Source of the DNA: Phallusia mammillata
Lineage: Eukaryota > Chordata > Ascidiacea > Phlebobranchia > Ascidiidae
Direction: 5' to 3'
Length of the DNA stretch: 64,000 nucleotides
Assembly (NCBI GenBank): GCA_003260075.1
Contig: QLIY01000028.1
Location: 314,937 to 378,936 of the forward strand
Position 1 is the stretch's first letter, and every line of letters starts with the position of its first letter. Position numbers and translations under genes: made by a program. The notes beneath the pieces are model-generated. The model worked only from the letters and a program-made list of their open reading frames with translations. It ran no database searches and was not told the origin of the DNA. Below, piece by piece: positions 49,337 through 61,887 of the stretch.

Positions 49337-49614
49337 CGACAGTTCTGTGTAAAGAAAATATGCAAGGTTTGACATTCCACCCGATTTTTCAAGTTGTATT
49401 TATAATTTTTCAACTATGCATTTACCCTGGCATAACATAATTGTACAGAAATTACATTTTTTCGTGTCCTTGTTCCTCTCTCATCATTTCACAACAGCAG
49501 AAAACTGCACAAATGTACTAATTTCAGCCTCAGCCAGTTGCTATATAAATCCTCTGTGCGTTGTATACTCAAGCGCTTGCCTCTGAAAAACTATTGTTAT
49601 AGAACGTCACTGTG

Positions 49615-49820
49615 GTGTCCAGTTACGAAATTAAATTGTCTGCGCCTCAGCCGTGGTTTGTCATTAGTGCTTGAAACGTGCCAAATCTGCCTGCATGTTT
49701 GCTCGGACGGCTAACTGTTGTGTGCAGTTACTAAGTTAAATTGTCTGCGCCTTAGGCGTGGTTTGCCATTATTGCTGGAAAAGTACCAACCTGCCTGCAT
49801 GTTTGCTCGGACGGCTGCTT
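49615..49820. repeat. Tandem pair of about 100-bp units upstream of oxygenase copy B
   Basis: Units 49615-49712 and 49718-49820 share attaaattgtctgcgcct, gtggtttg and ctgcctgcatgtttgctcgg. A third, more diverged version lies at about 56990-57065 upstream of oxygenase copy C. Position suggests either duplicated promoter sequence or a remnant of the gene duplication. Confidence 0.55.
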
Positions 49821-50500
49821 GTGCACTGCACGGTTCGTTGAGTATCTTATCTTTGAGACATCTCTGTTCACATAGTTCTGCAATTTTCTTTCAACATAGA
49901 ATTGATAATTTAGTGTGACTAAGATTTTATTCGATTTATCAAAATTCTTACATCTCATTATATTTGGATTCGCTGCGTTTAAATTTAGCCTTCTTTGTGT
50001 TTTGCAAAATCAACAGACCGTTTTCATGTGAGTTGTTCTATAAATATATGTGCTTGCTGGGACTTATCGTACACAACCATCTTATGATTATACTGAACAG
50101 GCGTTGTACTGAACGCATCTTATCATTGCGTGGCATTCTGGGATGCTCATTTTTACTGGTATGTTTGTGTACATTCTGCACTTCTTCCTTATAGGCTCCC
50201 ACATGTTGATACCCAATACCACCCCGATATTCACCACTGTCTGATATCAATAACATGATGCACGACTGACCGATGGTTTACACACCCGAATGACTAGACT
50301 AGAGCAGTGCGCTTGTTGCTCGGTCATACAGTTCTGTTACTAGACGTAAGAAATTTATCATGCAAACGTGCAGCAAACAAAAAAGTTGATTTTATGGCTA
50401 TGGCTTGTTGCTACATTGTCTCGACAATGTGGACATAACGTTGTGTTGACTCGTTCTTTATGCTCTACTCATTAAAGATTTACATAAAGTTTGTTTCACT

Positions 50501-50733
50501 CAGTGGCTTTTTTCGATCGCGACGCCTTGGGGGGGATTTGCCGTTTTACTCGGATCGCGAAGGCCTATAATAAAAAGCTGACTATCTTATACTTTTAATT
50601 TACCGAGTGTTATGTTATGGTACTTAAGTTTTGCCTATACCAACTTTGGTCTAGTTTTTTTGGGGGGAGGGGGTCGTCAGTTACAGTGGGTTGCTAAAAT
50701 AAGTCCCCAAATGAAAAAAGTTGAATACCACTG
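50501..50733. mobile_element. hAT-like MITE between oxygenase copies B and C
   Basis: Begins CAGTGGCTTTTTTCG and ends GAATACCACTG, with flanks gtttcact (50493-50500) and gtttaact (50734-50741), an 8-bp duplication with one mismatch. Contains two G-rich tracts near 50530 and 50643; the second is interrupted (ggggggaggggg) and looks natural rather than an assembly joint. Confidence 0.75.
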
Positions 50734-52330
50734 GTTTAACTTGATATTAACAAGAATAAAAAATCCTCATCTGCACCAAGATATTTTGACAGCAATCATA
50801 AAAGCAAAGTAATACTGACCCAAACTGTATTCTCTGCATTCTTATAGAGGCTATACGCGCTACTGAAATCTCTTAAATGACGACAGTGAATTTTAGGGCA
50901 CATTTATTCCACTTCAATGGCGAAGTAAAAGATAATTGCACCACTGAAGGTTATATTTTGCCGCAATACGCAGCTTGTTTTTGCAAAGAAAATCACTTGT
51001 TATGGAAGCCATAAAATGTTAAAGCTACAGAAATTTGTTCCTTCAAAACAGTAAATTTGTAGCTTAAGAAGTGGTTGCGTATAAATGCTCTACGTGTGTT
51101 GGTTTAAACTTTGTTTACAACCTAAACTGCTTTTTCTGTGCGACCTCTTATGTGCCTGATCCCAGCTGACTGGTAACAAGCGCATATGAACTGGGGCTAA
51201 ATAAAATGTACTGCCGTTCGAGCCTGTTTTTTTGCGGTTCGTGTTTGAAAAAAAGGATAACCTACTATCTGGCAATAAGTTAAGAGCAGGCGCACGTTTT
51301 CATTATGTTTGAATAGCGGCTTTAACTGTTTCATCAGTATCATAGAAGGCTGGACATGCAGATTTGTCTGCCTGCGAAGAATGACTCAAATTGGACTTAA
51401 TACCTAATTAAATACATAAGCTACTTAACTCACTACTTGTCCTAGTTTTTGGGGTAATGTTTGAAATAGGGATAACTGTGCCTCTGCATGAGTTCGAGGA
51501 CAATGGTGCCTTTGGGGCGTATTTGAATTGCATGATTTGACTGTTGTAATAGTAACAAGGTAGGCTTGTAAGCAAATTGTCTGCATACAGCGTCTGGCTT
51601 GTTTTGGCTGTAATGAATTGGTACTCATTGTAGCCTTGTCCACGTTTAATGGATCTTTTATGGACTCAGACCATATGTTAGTTTTTTTATTTGATGTTTT
51701 TTTGCACAATGTGACTTAGGTCGTTTCAGTGTGCTGTGCTTTCATTGCTAAATAAATTGCACACGTTGTCCCAGCCAAGTTAATTTTTTCTCAGATTTTT
51801 TTAATGATCTTTCAATATTTACTTACTTCGGTATACTTTATTAACTTAACTGTAAACTAGCAAAGTCGTCATGGCCAGCAACTCAGTCGTTATGCTTGAT
51901 TGATTTCTAAACATTGATTTTCGCGGGGCAAGGTTACTATTGATTGGCAAGGTAACTATTGAATTCTGTAAGGCTTCTGCTTTTTGCGTTAACTATTTCG
52001 TTTTTGGGTACCTTTTTTATGAGCATGAATATGTATTTGTACATAGAAAAGACGACACTACTAATTTTACACAGTTATTAGTAATCCTACAAAAATAATA
52101 ATCCCACTTGAGTATACAAAAGTATTTAGGCTAAACTGCTATATAAGCTCATCGCTAAAGTTAAAAACTACTGGTTTCCTGATTTGGGTTCAGCATTCTG
52201 TACAAAAAGGTTTGAGCATAAATTGCAGCATCAAATGTGAGAATAGTGCAAGTGTTAGTTGCACACAAAGTAGTGGATGGTATTTTGTTCAATTTGAATG
52301 ATGTTTGATGTACTTCCATTTTCCAAAACC

Positions 52331-55300
52331 TCAAGATTTAACGTCAAATATTCCGTGAAAAGACAATGGAAGTTTCGTTTTAACCTATAAAATGAAAGTA
52401 CGACCTGAGCAAACAAGTTTTTATGCAGACGTTAAGTATAGTTTTAAACTAATATAGCTTGGTTTCACAGCATTCTCGAAGCAAGTAAATTTATTTATTC
52501 CATACATTGTTTGGGTTAAATTCGAAACGTAGTCATACCTCTGCCCGGGCAATTTCTGTGAATGTTTTAGCATCGAGAATAAGTAGAAACACGGGTTCGT
52601 CAGGATCTTGGTTTATAACAGTTGAAAGTACAATTCCGTCATCTTCTTCTGTTGCTCCTGGTCTCTCCACAAATACTGGCTCCGATGGAATGCATCCCTA
52701 AATACACGAAACTTAGATTCTTCAAACTTGTTGCACCACTTACACAACTTGGGAACCTCTTAATAGCACTTATCATCAAAATATGTAAGAACCTATTCAT
52801 GTACTACTGAAAGGTACCAATGCAAACAAAACATTGAGTATTTAGTTTATTGTGTCTGTTTTCACCTTGTTTTCAATTGTGTTAAATTCTTTTCTGTCGC
52901 TTTTTTGAAACAAAAAAGTAATAGAGTATTTTTTAACTTAATGATTAAAATTTTTTGTCGTGACTGCACTCTTTCTATGAACATGGCCAGTTGAATAAAC
53001 TAATAAGCATCGTGTCAAACCGTTTCTTTCCACTTTATTCCGCTTTTGGTTTGTATATCAGCCTTAACTAGTTGACCACCGCCGTCTTCATCCAAAAACG
53101 ATACGGAATAGAAATATCTGGAAACACAAAATAATTTAAACCAGACAAATCAAATTCGTTAGTTATGGTTTGTGAAACTTCTTTTAAATGTACAAACAGT
53201 TTTGTAGTAGGCCTATAGTATTAACGTTATAGATCCAATCAGCTATTTGCCAACCTATAATCTTTTCCATTGTAGTTGTAATTGATGCGGGGCAGCTCTA
53301 AGACTCCAGAGTTTGGCATATCCAAAACCACATCTCCTGTCAAAGTAACCGACCCATCATCGTGTACTTTGGCTTCCGCCATGCAGCCCTCGATGTTAAC
53401 CAAGTTCACGTCTAAAGGTGAAAAAATAACTGATAATGTGCAATCCGTTAAAATAAAATCACTATAATTTCTCTTTGTTTTGTTAAGTATTTGAACTTCA
53501 TTTACATTTATTGAAACCACTACAAAATGTTAGTATTAGTAATGCAACTTGTAAACTTTAACCTTTACCTTTTGGTGTTGTTTCATCCACTTCCAAAGGG
53601 AGAAAGTATCGATTAAATTTCGTTGGCGTTTTATACGGCACCATAGGCTTCCTCAGGTTCTTTAAAATGCTGCAAAAAGGACATGTTTGTATTGCTTCGT
53701 TTTAACTTGTTTGAAAACATGTTTTAAATTATATTTTATTCTTGGACAAAGACTTTGTCACGTATAGGCTACTTACAAAATCCCTTCATTCAAATAGCCG
53801 ACTGCTGGGCAACACAAGTCAATCACCAAAAAGTTTCTCCCTTCTACGCTTGTTTCAAAACTGTTAACGAAGTGGAAACAAAACTCCCCCTTAGTTTCAT
53901 ACCTTATTGGAATTTGAGCACCCGACTTCTTTTCGATAACATGAAACTAAAAACACAAAATTTGTTTTTGATTGTTGTCAAAAAAATTATGAATAATTTC
54001 TCACAATATCCAAAATTTTAAAGCAGTGAATCCTTATTACACGTGTGATTAATAGCAATGTAATACTGCACTTTTCGCAAATTTTAAACAGTTTGGTTAT
54101 ATTTCTGTTAATGTCCTTCGTCTACTAACTTGTTATACGATTCAACCCGGCTTGCAACAATAATTACTCTTTTGGTGAAATGGGTAAATCTGTAGTTTTA
54201 TTTTCTGTCAAACACCCACATTAACTTCACCAACATTTTGTTTACCAGAGACTTTCTTGAAGGGTCGACTCGAAATGAATCAACAGCTGGTTCCCACGTG
54301 GCCAGTTTCCACAGAAATTCGGGAACTTGGATTCGATATGGTTGATCATGGAATGCAATGAAGTTTTCGGTGAGTGCAAAGCTACAAACAAAATTTTAAA
54401 CCGGTTGATTTGGCCGGTTTTATAAGCAGACAATTTAGGTTACACTTAACACAAACATGTACAATAAGTGGCAATTATGAAGTATTTACGCTCATTTATT
54501 TCTGTCACGGGTGTTTCGTTTTAGGGATTTTGATTTAAGCTTTGTTAAGATGAATTGGTTGCTAAAATAAAACGAGACTTTTCAGGGAATTGTACGAAAG
54601 TAGGAGCATGATTAGAATCATCAACCGGGCAACAAAAGATATTAGCTTCACAATATAATCGTATGTTACATGCGGTTTGTTTCAATCCTTACTAAACGGT
54701 AATGAGAACGGTTTAAAACTTACCTGTGAAAGTAGGTTGGTTGCAAGGGATTGTCTACTTTTATACTTGAGTGTATTTTAATGTCTTGCAAGGGATCTTT
54801 CTTGCTTGAACTACTCGCTGGAACTTTTACCACATTGTAATTCGCATTTCGACCGAATGTTACGGCGAGGTTGTAGTAATCCCCATTGGTATCTGTAAAT
54901 ATGGAAACAAATGGGCTTAACAATACTGAAAAAACTAGAATCTCCCATTTCGTTGCTTGGTGGATGAAGACTATAATGAACCTTAGGCTATGTTAATTGA
55001 TTCAAGTTTATGAAAAAAACCAAATTTTTCAGGTCAATATATTTCGCCTTTTAAACTATTGAGCAAACTGGGCTTATTTTCAAAAAGTAAAAATAGATCA
55101 CATAAAATTTTGCGATAAGAACGCAATTGCAAAAAATAAGTTTTGTCACTATCCAGCGATGTAAACCTTTTTCTCTAAAACTTAGTTTTCAAAAATATAA
55201 ATTTCAAATCCACAAATCTATTTTCTAGCTTGTCTAGAACGTAATTAAAAAGCCACTTATTACAAAATAAGCAGTGTGTTCATCATCACAACTTTTTCCT

Positions 55301-56696
55301 AAAAAACGTTTTTCAAAAACATAAATTTATTTGTTTAAAGAAAACTTCAAGTCCGCATATCTGATTTCTCAGAGTCAGAGTCTGATTTCACTTACCAACG
55401 TGTGGGTGAGCTGTGCTCAAGGGAATGTTAAGAACATCAATCATATTAACTGTTGTTTTCGTGTCCAGTGTTTCAGGGTCGAAGCGATACGCAATACTGC
55501 CGTCGGTTAAAGCGTAATGCACATTTCCCAACGACGCTATATTTACGTTGCAATTTTCCAGGGGTGGAGATGTTGTAAGAACTGTAAAAAACCTGAAAAT
55601 AAATGTTTTTGTAACTTTTTTATTGCGGTACATATTGCCATATCAAATCAAAATATAACTGCATAAGTGCAAAACTTTTTTTTTGCGGTTTTGAAACTCG
55701 GATATTAGACATTGCCTTTAATATATATTGATAAAAATGACATAGTCAAATCATAAACCTTAACCTTGAAAATATGTTCTTGCATGGGTCAGGGTAGGAC
55801 TTGGTGCCTAATCCTCCACACAAAATACGGTTGTATTGTCGGTTGGTTTTAAATTTCTCCGAACGAACAAACTTTCCCGAGTACTTTACTTTGCCATTCA
55901 TGATACTGAACCTGGAGAATGATTACGTAATTTAAAGTTATTGATCCCGTATTGCTCGGGCCACGATTTACGATCAATCACATCCTGTGACTTTAACGAA
56001 AATTGCATTAACCCTAGATGGCCCCTGTGGTTAATGTCAACACAGCTATTAATAGAACTATAACGCGAAAAAGTGGTCTTAAAAATTGAAGTTCTTTCCA
56101 GTTCAAAAGCAATGTGCTGATACAATAATAAATTGGTATGCACATTTTCTTTCATACTGATATATGACACTGTGCCGAAACACACCGCTTTGGTTTTATG
56201 GAACTGCTTGGACATTGTGCACTTTGTCCCAATGTGGTTTATGTCTAGTTAATTTTTCTAACTAGGGTATACCAGCCTTTGTTGGAGTAAACTTAAAATT
56301 TAATTTGACTAATTACGCAACACAAACTTGTGAATGAATGCATGTCCGTCAAACAAATGCTCAAACTTGTCAGGTCCCAATTCAAACTCTCCAGGCCCGT
56401 TGCGCAGTACATCTCCATTCAACCAATCAGGAATACATCCTGCAAAAATGGATTGTAAAGTTCAAGATATAGGACACGCGAGTTGAAACGTACTTGATTG
56501 AAATGTTAAACTTACTGCCATGTCACCTTTGAACAACTTTGATAAAACTCATCTTAATTGTTTCTCATATTTTAGTTACCTTTGCTCTGTGTTATGCTTC
56601 CTTACCTTTCACATGACACTCTTGCGGTTCTTTCTCATCAGCAGTAACAAGGCGACCGGTTGAATAGTCGATTCGTGTTTCACCAGTTTTTTCCAT
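52331..56696 (-). CDS. Carotenoid cleavage oxygenase (BCO/RPE65 family), copy C
   Basis: Twelve exons on the minus strand: 56606-56696, 56322-56439, 55765-55911, 55396-55592, 54724-54892, 54246-54381, 53777-53946, 53569-53669, 53255-53411, 53021-53117, 52539-52697 and 52331-52384. This is the cleanest copy: no assembly joint falls inside it. Start [16 protein letters not shown]. Seen: [19 protein letters not shown] and the last exon reading [13 protein letters not shown], so the iron ligands are intact. Introns fall at the same positions and phases as in copies A and B, which shows tandem duplication of a gene already split into 12 exons. Upstream sequence resembles that of copy B over several hundred bases, so B and C may be the more recent pair or share regulation. 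Substrate unknown. Confidence 0.88.
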
Positions 56697-57899
56697 TGAC
56701 CAACACTCACAGCAAAGGTGTTATAGTACAATATATTTTCTGTGCAAACAGAAATGCAAGGTTTGGCATTGAATCCGACTTTTCGTATTTTTGACGCATT
56801 TGCCGTGGCAGTGCGGCAGAACTTTCAATCTTCAATACGATTAGCTTGCATCATGTCCTTACATTCTCTTTTTTGTGCTATCAGTTCGCAACAGCAGGAA
56901 GCTGCACCAAATAACTAAAACCTTCACAAGCTGCAACCACACGGAGACTTTGTTATCCAGCGTGTGGTTTAAACAACTATTCTCGTGGGACGTTACGGCG
57001 GTGTCGAGTTACTACGTTGAACTTCCTTATGCCCCAGTCGTGATTTGCCACGAACTTTTAAAGCGTAAAAAACGTGCGTGTCGCTGCATTTGTGCATTTA
57101 GCTGTTCTTTGCGTTATCAACGTGACCACCAAAAGTCTGTACCATTTGCTTGTTGGGGATCGAGCACTTTAAGGACAAAAATAAGCTATTAATGGTTCTG
57201 TACGTCACAAACCTACGTCCATTAAATGGTCATTAATTTTGTTGATGCCAGTTTCTTTTGCTACTTGTTCGACCGAACCATACTTTCTACATTGCTGTGG
57301 AGCTCAAAGTTTCTGTCTGCAATCGCTGCAAAGGTGCAAAAGGCAACACACTGACAACTTTGTTTACATCCTGTAATGCTTCCTTTTTTAAACTTGAAAC
57401 AACCTCGGCTAATTGCATTAAGGCCCGAATCACTAGAGGTTGTATAAACTATTAAGCAAAATTTTCGTAGTATTTTCGCAACAACTTGTGTTACGGGAAG
57501 GAATCTCTGCTTTTTAATTCGTTGCAGCGCAAATTGACAATGACTCCACCAGCATGTTGTACACTTTCATTGCGGAACACAAGATAAATACACGAAAGAA
57601 GGTAACATACAAAATGTTTACACTTTAACGACAATAGTTGCACCTTCATTTTGTAGTTTATGAGACAGGTAAATGTGTTGTAAACAAAAGCATTTTTAAG
57701 TCGTTTCAAAGTTATAATTAGTAACAAATCACGTAACCGGTACAGGTACATGGAAACTGCGATGTCAGGGATTGTTTGAAAATTGAAGACCCTTCAAAAT
57801 GACACATATTTCCTTTGTAACCTTTTTCCCGTCCCTGTGTCTTTTCAGTATGGTTTTTGTCTTGAACTTTTGCAAAAATGTTCTGGGGCGTATTTACAA
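56697..57899. other. Intergenic region between the receptor-like gene and oxygenase copy C
   Basis: Holds the copy C promoter element and the diverged third unit at about 56990-57065. The rest shows nothing I can identify. Confidence 0.5.
56721..56737 (-). promoter_or_regulatory. TATA-like element upstream of oxygenase copy C
   Basis: Minus strand AATATATTGTACTATAA, about 25-40 bases before the start codon at 56696. It aligns with the elements of copies A and B. Confidence 0.4.
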
Positions 57900-60800
57900 T
57901 CACAATGCAGCCCGAAGCTTGGCGTAAGCCGCGGTGATGAAACTGTCAACAAACTCTGGGTTGGTTGATTGTTGAACGAAGAGCTTCTGAACGTCGGTCT
58001 CGGATGTGTTCTGAATGCTTTTCAGCACGTTCGAAGTCACGACTTGTCTAGAAATTGCAAAGAACATCCTTTGTTAATATCAGTCGCAAAATCTGCTCAA
58101 ATTTTTTTGTGCAGTATTTTAGAGGCTTTACAATATCCCGCTACAAAAGCATGTGTATCGTGTGAACAGGGTGAACTTAAGACTATCGGAGGCGTAGTGA
58201 CCAATTTATGAGATTTGAACCAATAATAAGGTTCTTTACTACTGTTAAGACATTCCTTTCATGTGACAAATCATGGTTGTGTTGTTTTTGTTTGTTTTTT
58301 TGTCAGCAACTCTTGACATTAAAAACAAAAAAAATAAATGGAGCAAGCTTTAACCAAACAAACAACCCTTTAAGTAACATTTCACTTACCTCACTTCTAG
58401 ATCACACTGATCGTTAGATTTGCTTTTCAAATATGAAGTAAATGAATCCTGTACCTGGGTCACTTCGTTCGCAAACTTTTCGTTTCTGCCTGCAGTGAAA
58501 TATAAAGTTAGGTTAATTTCAAATTGGTAATTATCACATGAAGCATTTTTCCATAAAACACCACAAATTGTAAATGGAAAGTTAGCCACCTTATGGTCGC
58601 AATTGAATTTGTTATGTTACGTTTAGTGTGTTAATTTGACAGCAATCTAAAACATTGTTATTTTTTACCAAGAATAGTGAGACTTGCAATGAACTCTCTC
58701 TCGTTTTTGTCTAATCTTGCTTTAAGGCAGTTAGACATGGTGCTGTATAACCGCTGTGTGGCGCCCTGGAGTTCATCAGTGTTGCAGCTTGCTGAACCTG
58801 AAAAAACATCACGTTTGGTTGCACTTGCTTCCGTTTAAATGGTTTGTTTTGGTACTCTATCTAGTCCACAGCAATGACCTTCTTTTTTGACAGATGAAAT
58901 AAATAAAATCTTTCATGATCATTTTTGAAGTCCAAAAATGTTTCTACTTTCAAGTGGACAACATGCATGCTGAAACTTCTCAAGCCAATGAGGCTTGAAA
59001 TATCTGGGACTAATAGTATTTTCGTACCATACAAATCTACTGTCTTACCGGTTTTGTTAATATTGTAGCAAATTCCTTGCATGATCGTGGAATAATCCGG
59101 AGAGACAGTGGATTGACTCAACTCCAATATGAGAGCTGAACCCCAGTTGGAACGCAGTAAGTCAAGCTTAAAAGGTTGACATTTGTTTATTTAGAATTTA
59201 GATAACCCGCTTTTTGGTTTTATATCATGCAACATATTCCACTAGGCAACTGTATTAGGTTACTGTAGGTCAGCTCCCGAAATTGCTCAATTCAAACTTC
59301 TGGATCCACAATTTTCGCATGATTATATACGCCAGAATACTAACTCCTGCTACGCGCTGATAGCCCATGAAAAAAGGTGAAATAGACCGAATATACGCAC
59401 ATGTTTTTACGCATTACTTCCTTATTATTGTTTTTCATGAATACACACCTGCACTTCGGGTTCCATTTTGTCAAACGGTTTTGTGATGAAACAACGCACA
59501 ATTACGTCATTGAGGGCTTTCACAGCGATTTCGTTTAGTTTTCCAGCACTCATTGCATTCAGAAAAGGGTTGACTAAAGGTTGAAAGTCCCTCGAGGTGT
59601 TTTCCCTTTCTGTCCGATCATTTGCCCAATCGCTAGTTTCTGTTGACTTGGGAAGCAATCTGGTAAAACAAGTATTGAAATTTAGTTTCAATCTCTGCTA
59701 CCTAAATGCTCCAACAATATACAAGGGGAGTCGTGTCGGGTTGTCAGCCAGTATAAATGTTAAGCCCGAGTTACAAAATGCGAACCCATACGACCTAGCT
59801 AGACCTAGATTCCGTTAGTTTTTAGTTAAAACGATTTCCCGCGCAACTGTGGCAGAACTTGTATCGGGTTTACTGTACTTAACAATATTTTTATTATAAT
59901 TTTCCAGTATACGTTCAAAGCCGACCCGAAAGTCCTGGTCAGACTTACAACTCTAACACGGGCATTGGTGGAGTTTGTTATAGCAGAATTGTATGATTTA
60001 TTTTTGAAAAAGAGGTTTCTAATTATTTTCATTCTGGTGTCATGGTTAACCAATTAAGCATCATGATCTCCATATATTTATAAAAGTTACTTACTGTGCA
60101 TTTTAACTGGTTAATCTGATAATGATTATATATAACGAGTATGTATTTGGTAAAATGGTTATCTTGAACCTGGCAAAGCATATATTACAGATTTTACAAA
60201 CTTTGTAATCAATAAAACAAAATGAAGTAAATTTGGACGAGCGCAGCTTTAAATGCCGAAAAAAGCTGGATTTTTACGATATCGTTGTTTTTAGTTTTCT
60301 ACATAATAATAAAAATAATGATAATACGCCATTTATCGTTTATCTTCTTACCCTGCTGATGCAAACAGTCCGGCGACATTGGCAAGGGACGAGTGATTCC
60401 AAGGCATTGGAACAGGCGTGTATTGCCTTTGCTGTCCCAATAATGCTGCTAGGTGTTGATTGAAGATGCTTGCGAAACTTTGCGACATCACATCCGAGTT
60501 CAGTGTTGGCAGGAAGCTGTTGGTTAATGCCAACCTTGCTGCTAGGGACAAATCTTCCGATGTGTGTGTGACACTCGATGGAGCTGTGGAACAATGTATT
60601 CAGTCTTTATCGGTAATTCCGTATTTAAACCTCAACACTACTATTGAATTCCATTGTTTTACTCTTTCGGAAGACCACTATGTGTGTTTGATATTGGCGA
60701 CAATGGGTTTAAAAATTAGCTTCTTTAAGTTACGGTTATTCTACCAATAATATCACCTTTACCTTGAGGCATTGTAATGTTACTGATGTAGTTGAGATAG

Positions 60801-61286
60801 TTTCCAACAGCGAAAGGTGTAATGATGTGGCTTTTAGCGCCACCATGCGCCTGGGACACTGTAACTTGTTGCTTTGTGTGAGGAGGTGAAGAAATCTGAT
60901 GTGTAGTTGTGTCTGGTGATTCCATTCCACTTCCAGATGATGCTCGAGTGTCTAAAAGTAAACGGGCTTTTGTTTTTAAAAAAATTAAACACGCAAATTC
61001 CTAACTGTGCCGTTTTGCTTGTCCAGTCGAATTCACATGGTTTAACTTCTGTTGCTTCTAAATTGCTTTTTTTGTCATGAGTGACAAACGTTACGAAATT
61101 GTACCGTTTAAATCCAATGCTGAAGCTGAGTCCGGCTTGATCGGAGAAATTCGGGTTCTTTTGGGGCTCTTCGGGATGTCTAAAGCTCTCACACGGGAAT
61201 CCAAGCGCATTAGTTCGGCCGACAACCCGATGGAATTACGTGGTCCTCGCTCGTGCTAAAAATCAGATAGGCGTGCATTCAGCCAT
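57900..61286 (-). CDS. Nuclear-receptor ligand-binding-domain-like protein, no DNA-binding domain seen
   Basis: Exons on the minus strand: 61105-61286, 60763-60951, 60352-60583, 59449-59659, 59049-59166, 58669-58797, 58390-58489 and 57900-58047; phases join from exon 2 to the stop. The second half resembles a nuclear-receptor ligand-binding domain: KMEPEVQLDLLRSNWGSA (helices 3-5), RLYSTMSNCLKARLDKNERE (helix 8 region), QVQDSFTSYL (helix 9), NVLKSIQ (helix 10) and FVDSFITAAYAKL at the place of the AF-2 helix. The first half is low-complexity, rich in Ser, Gln and His. No C2C2 zinc-finger DNA-binding domain appears on either strand of the window. Exon 1 is broken: two bases fewer than its duplicate at 63617-63800 give MAECTPI and a stop. 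Translation could begin at a later Met in that exon or in the upstream unit. Likeness is by eye and subfamily is not assigned; a non-receptor protein remains possible. Confidence 0.5.
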
Positions 61287-61887
61287 TTTAAAAACAACCA
61301 ATTTATTGGTGAAAAGAAATTATGGTGTTTAGAAATAGGCAAAGACCACTAAAAAATGCGATTTGATTTTGTCCTTGAAAACAAAGTAAAACATAAATTG
61401 ACATTTAAAGACGCACTTAAGGAAACATTTTCATTTTGCTCTGCATAATTTTTATGTCAGTTGACGAACCTGTACAGCTTCTTTGTTCATGTTTGGGGGG
61501 GGGGAGGAAGTTTGCTCCATTTGTATTCGTCATCCGGAGAAATATACTTCATCATTTCTTGCTTAACCAATGCGTCACCTTCATCCAATTTATTCGACTA
61601 AGAGAAAAAAAAACTTACTGTTAAGTTTTTAGGTTACCGTCTGTTGCCCGGAATTGCTTAATGCAAACTTCTGGATTTACAAATTTCGCATGATTACGTA
61701 CGTAGAAAACCATCTCCTAGTACGCGCTGATAGCCCAAGGTAACCGGTGAAATAGACTAAATTTACACACGTTTCGATAAACTTTTTGTGATGGGTTATA
61801 TTAATTTTTGCTTTGCTCCGAAATTTATGTAAATGAAGTGCGGTGAGTTTAGTATCCAACCCTATTAATTTTTACATAAATACACAC

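Larger units (their letters stand above)
49296..52330. other. Intergenic region between oxygenase copies B and C
   Basis: Holds the copy B TATA-like element, the tandem pair at 49615-49820, the MITE at 50501-50733 and the block at 51080-51280 that resembles 41580-41800. No gene supported. Confidence 0.5.
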
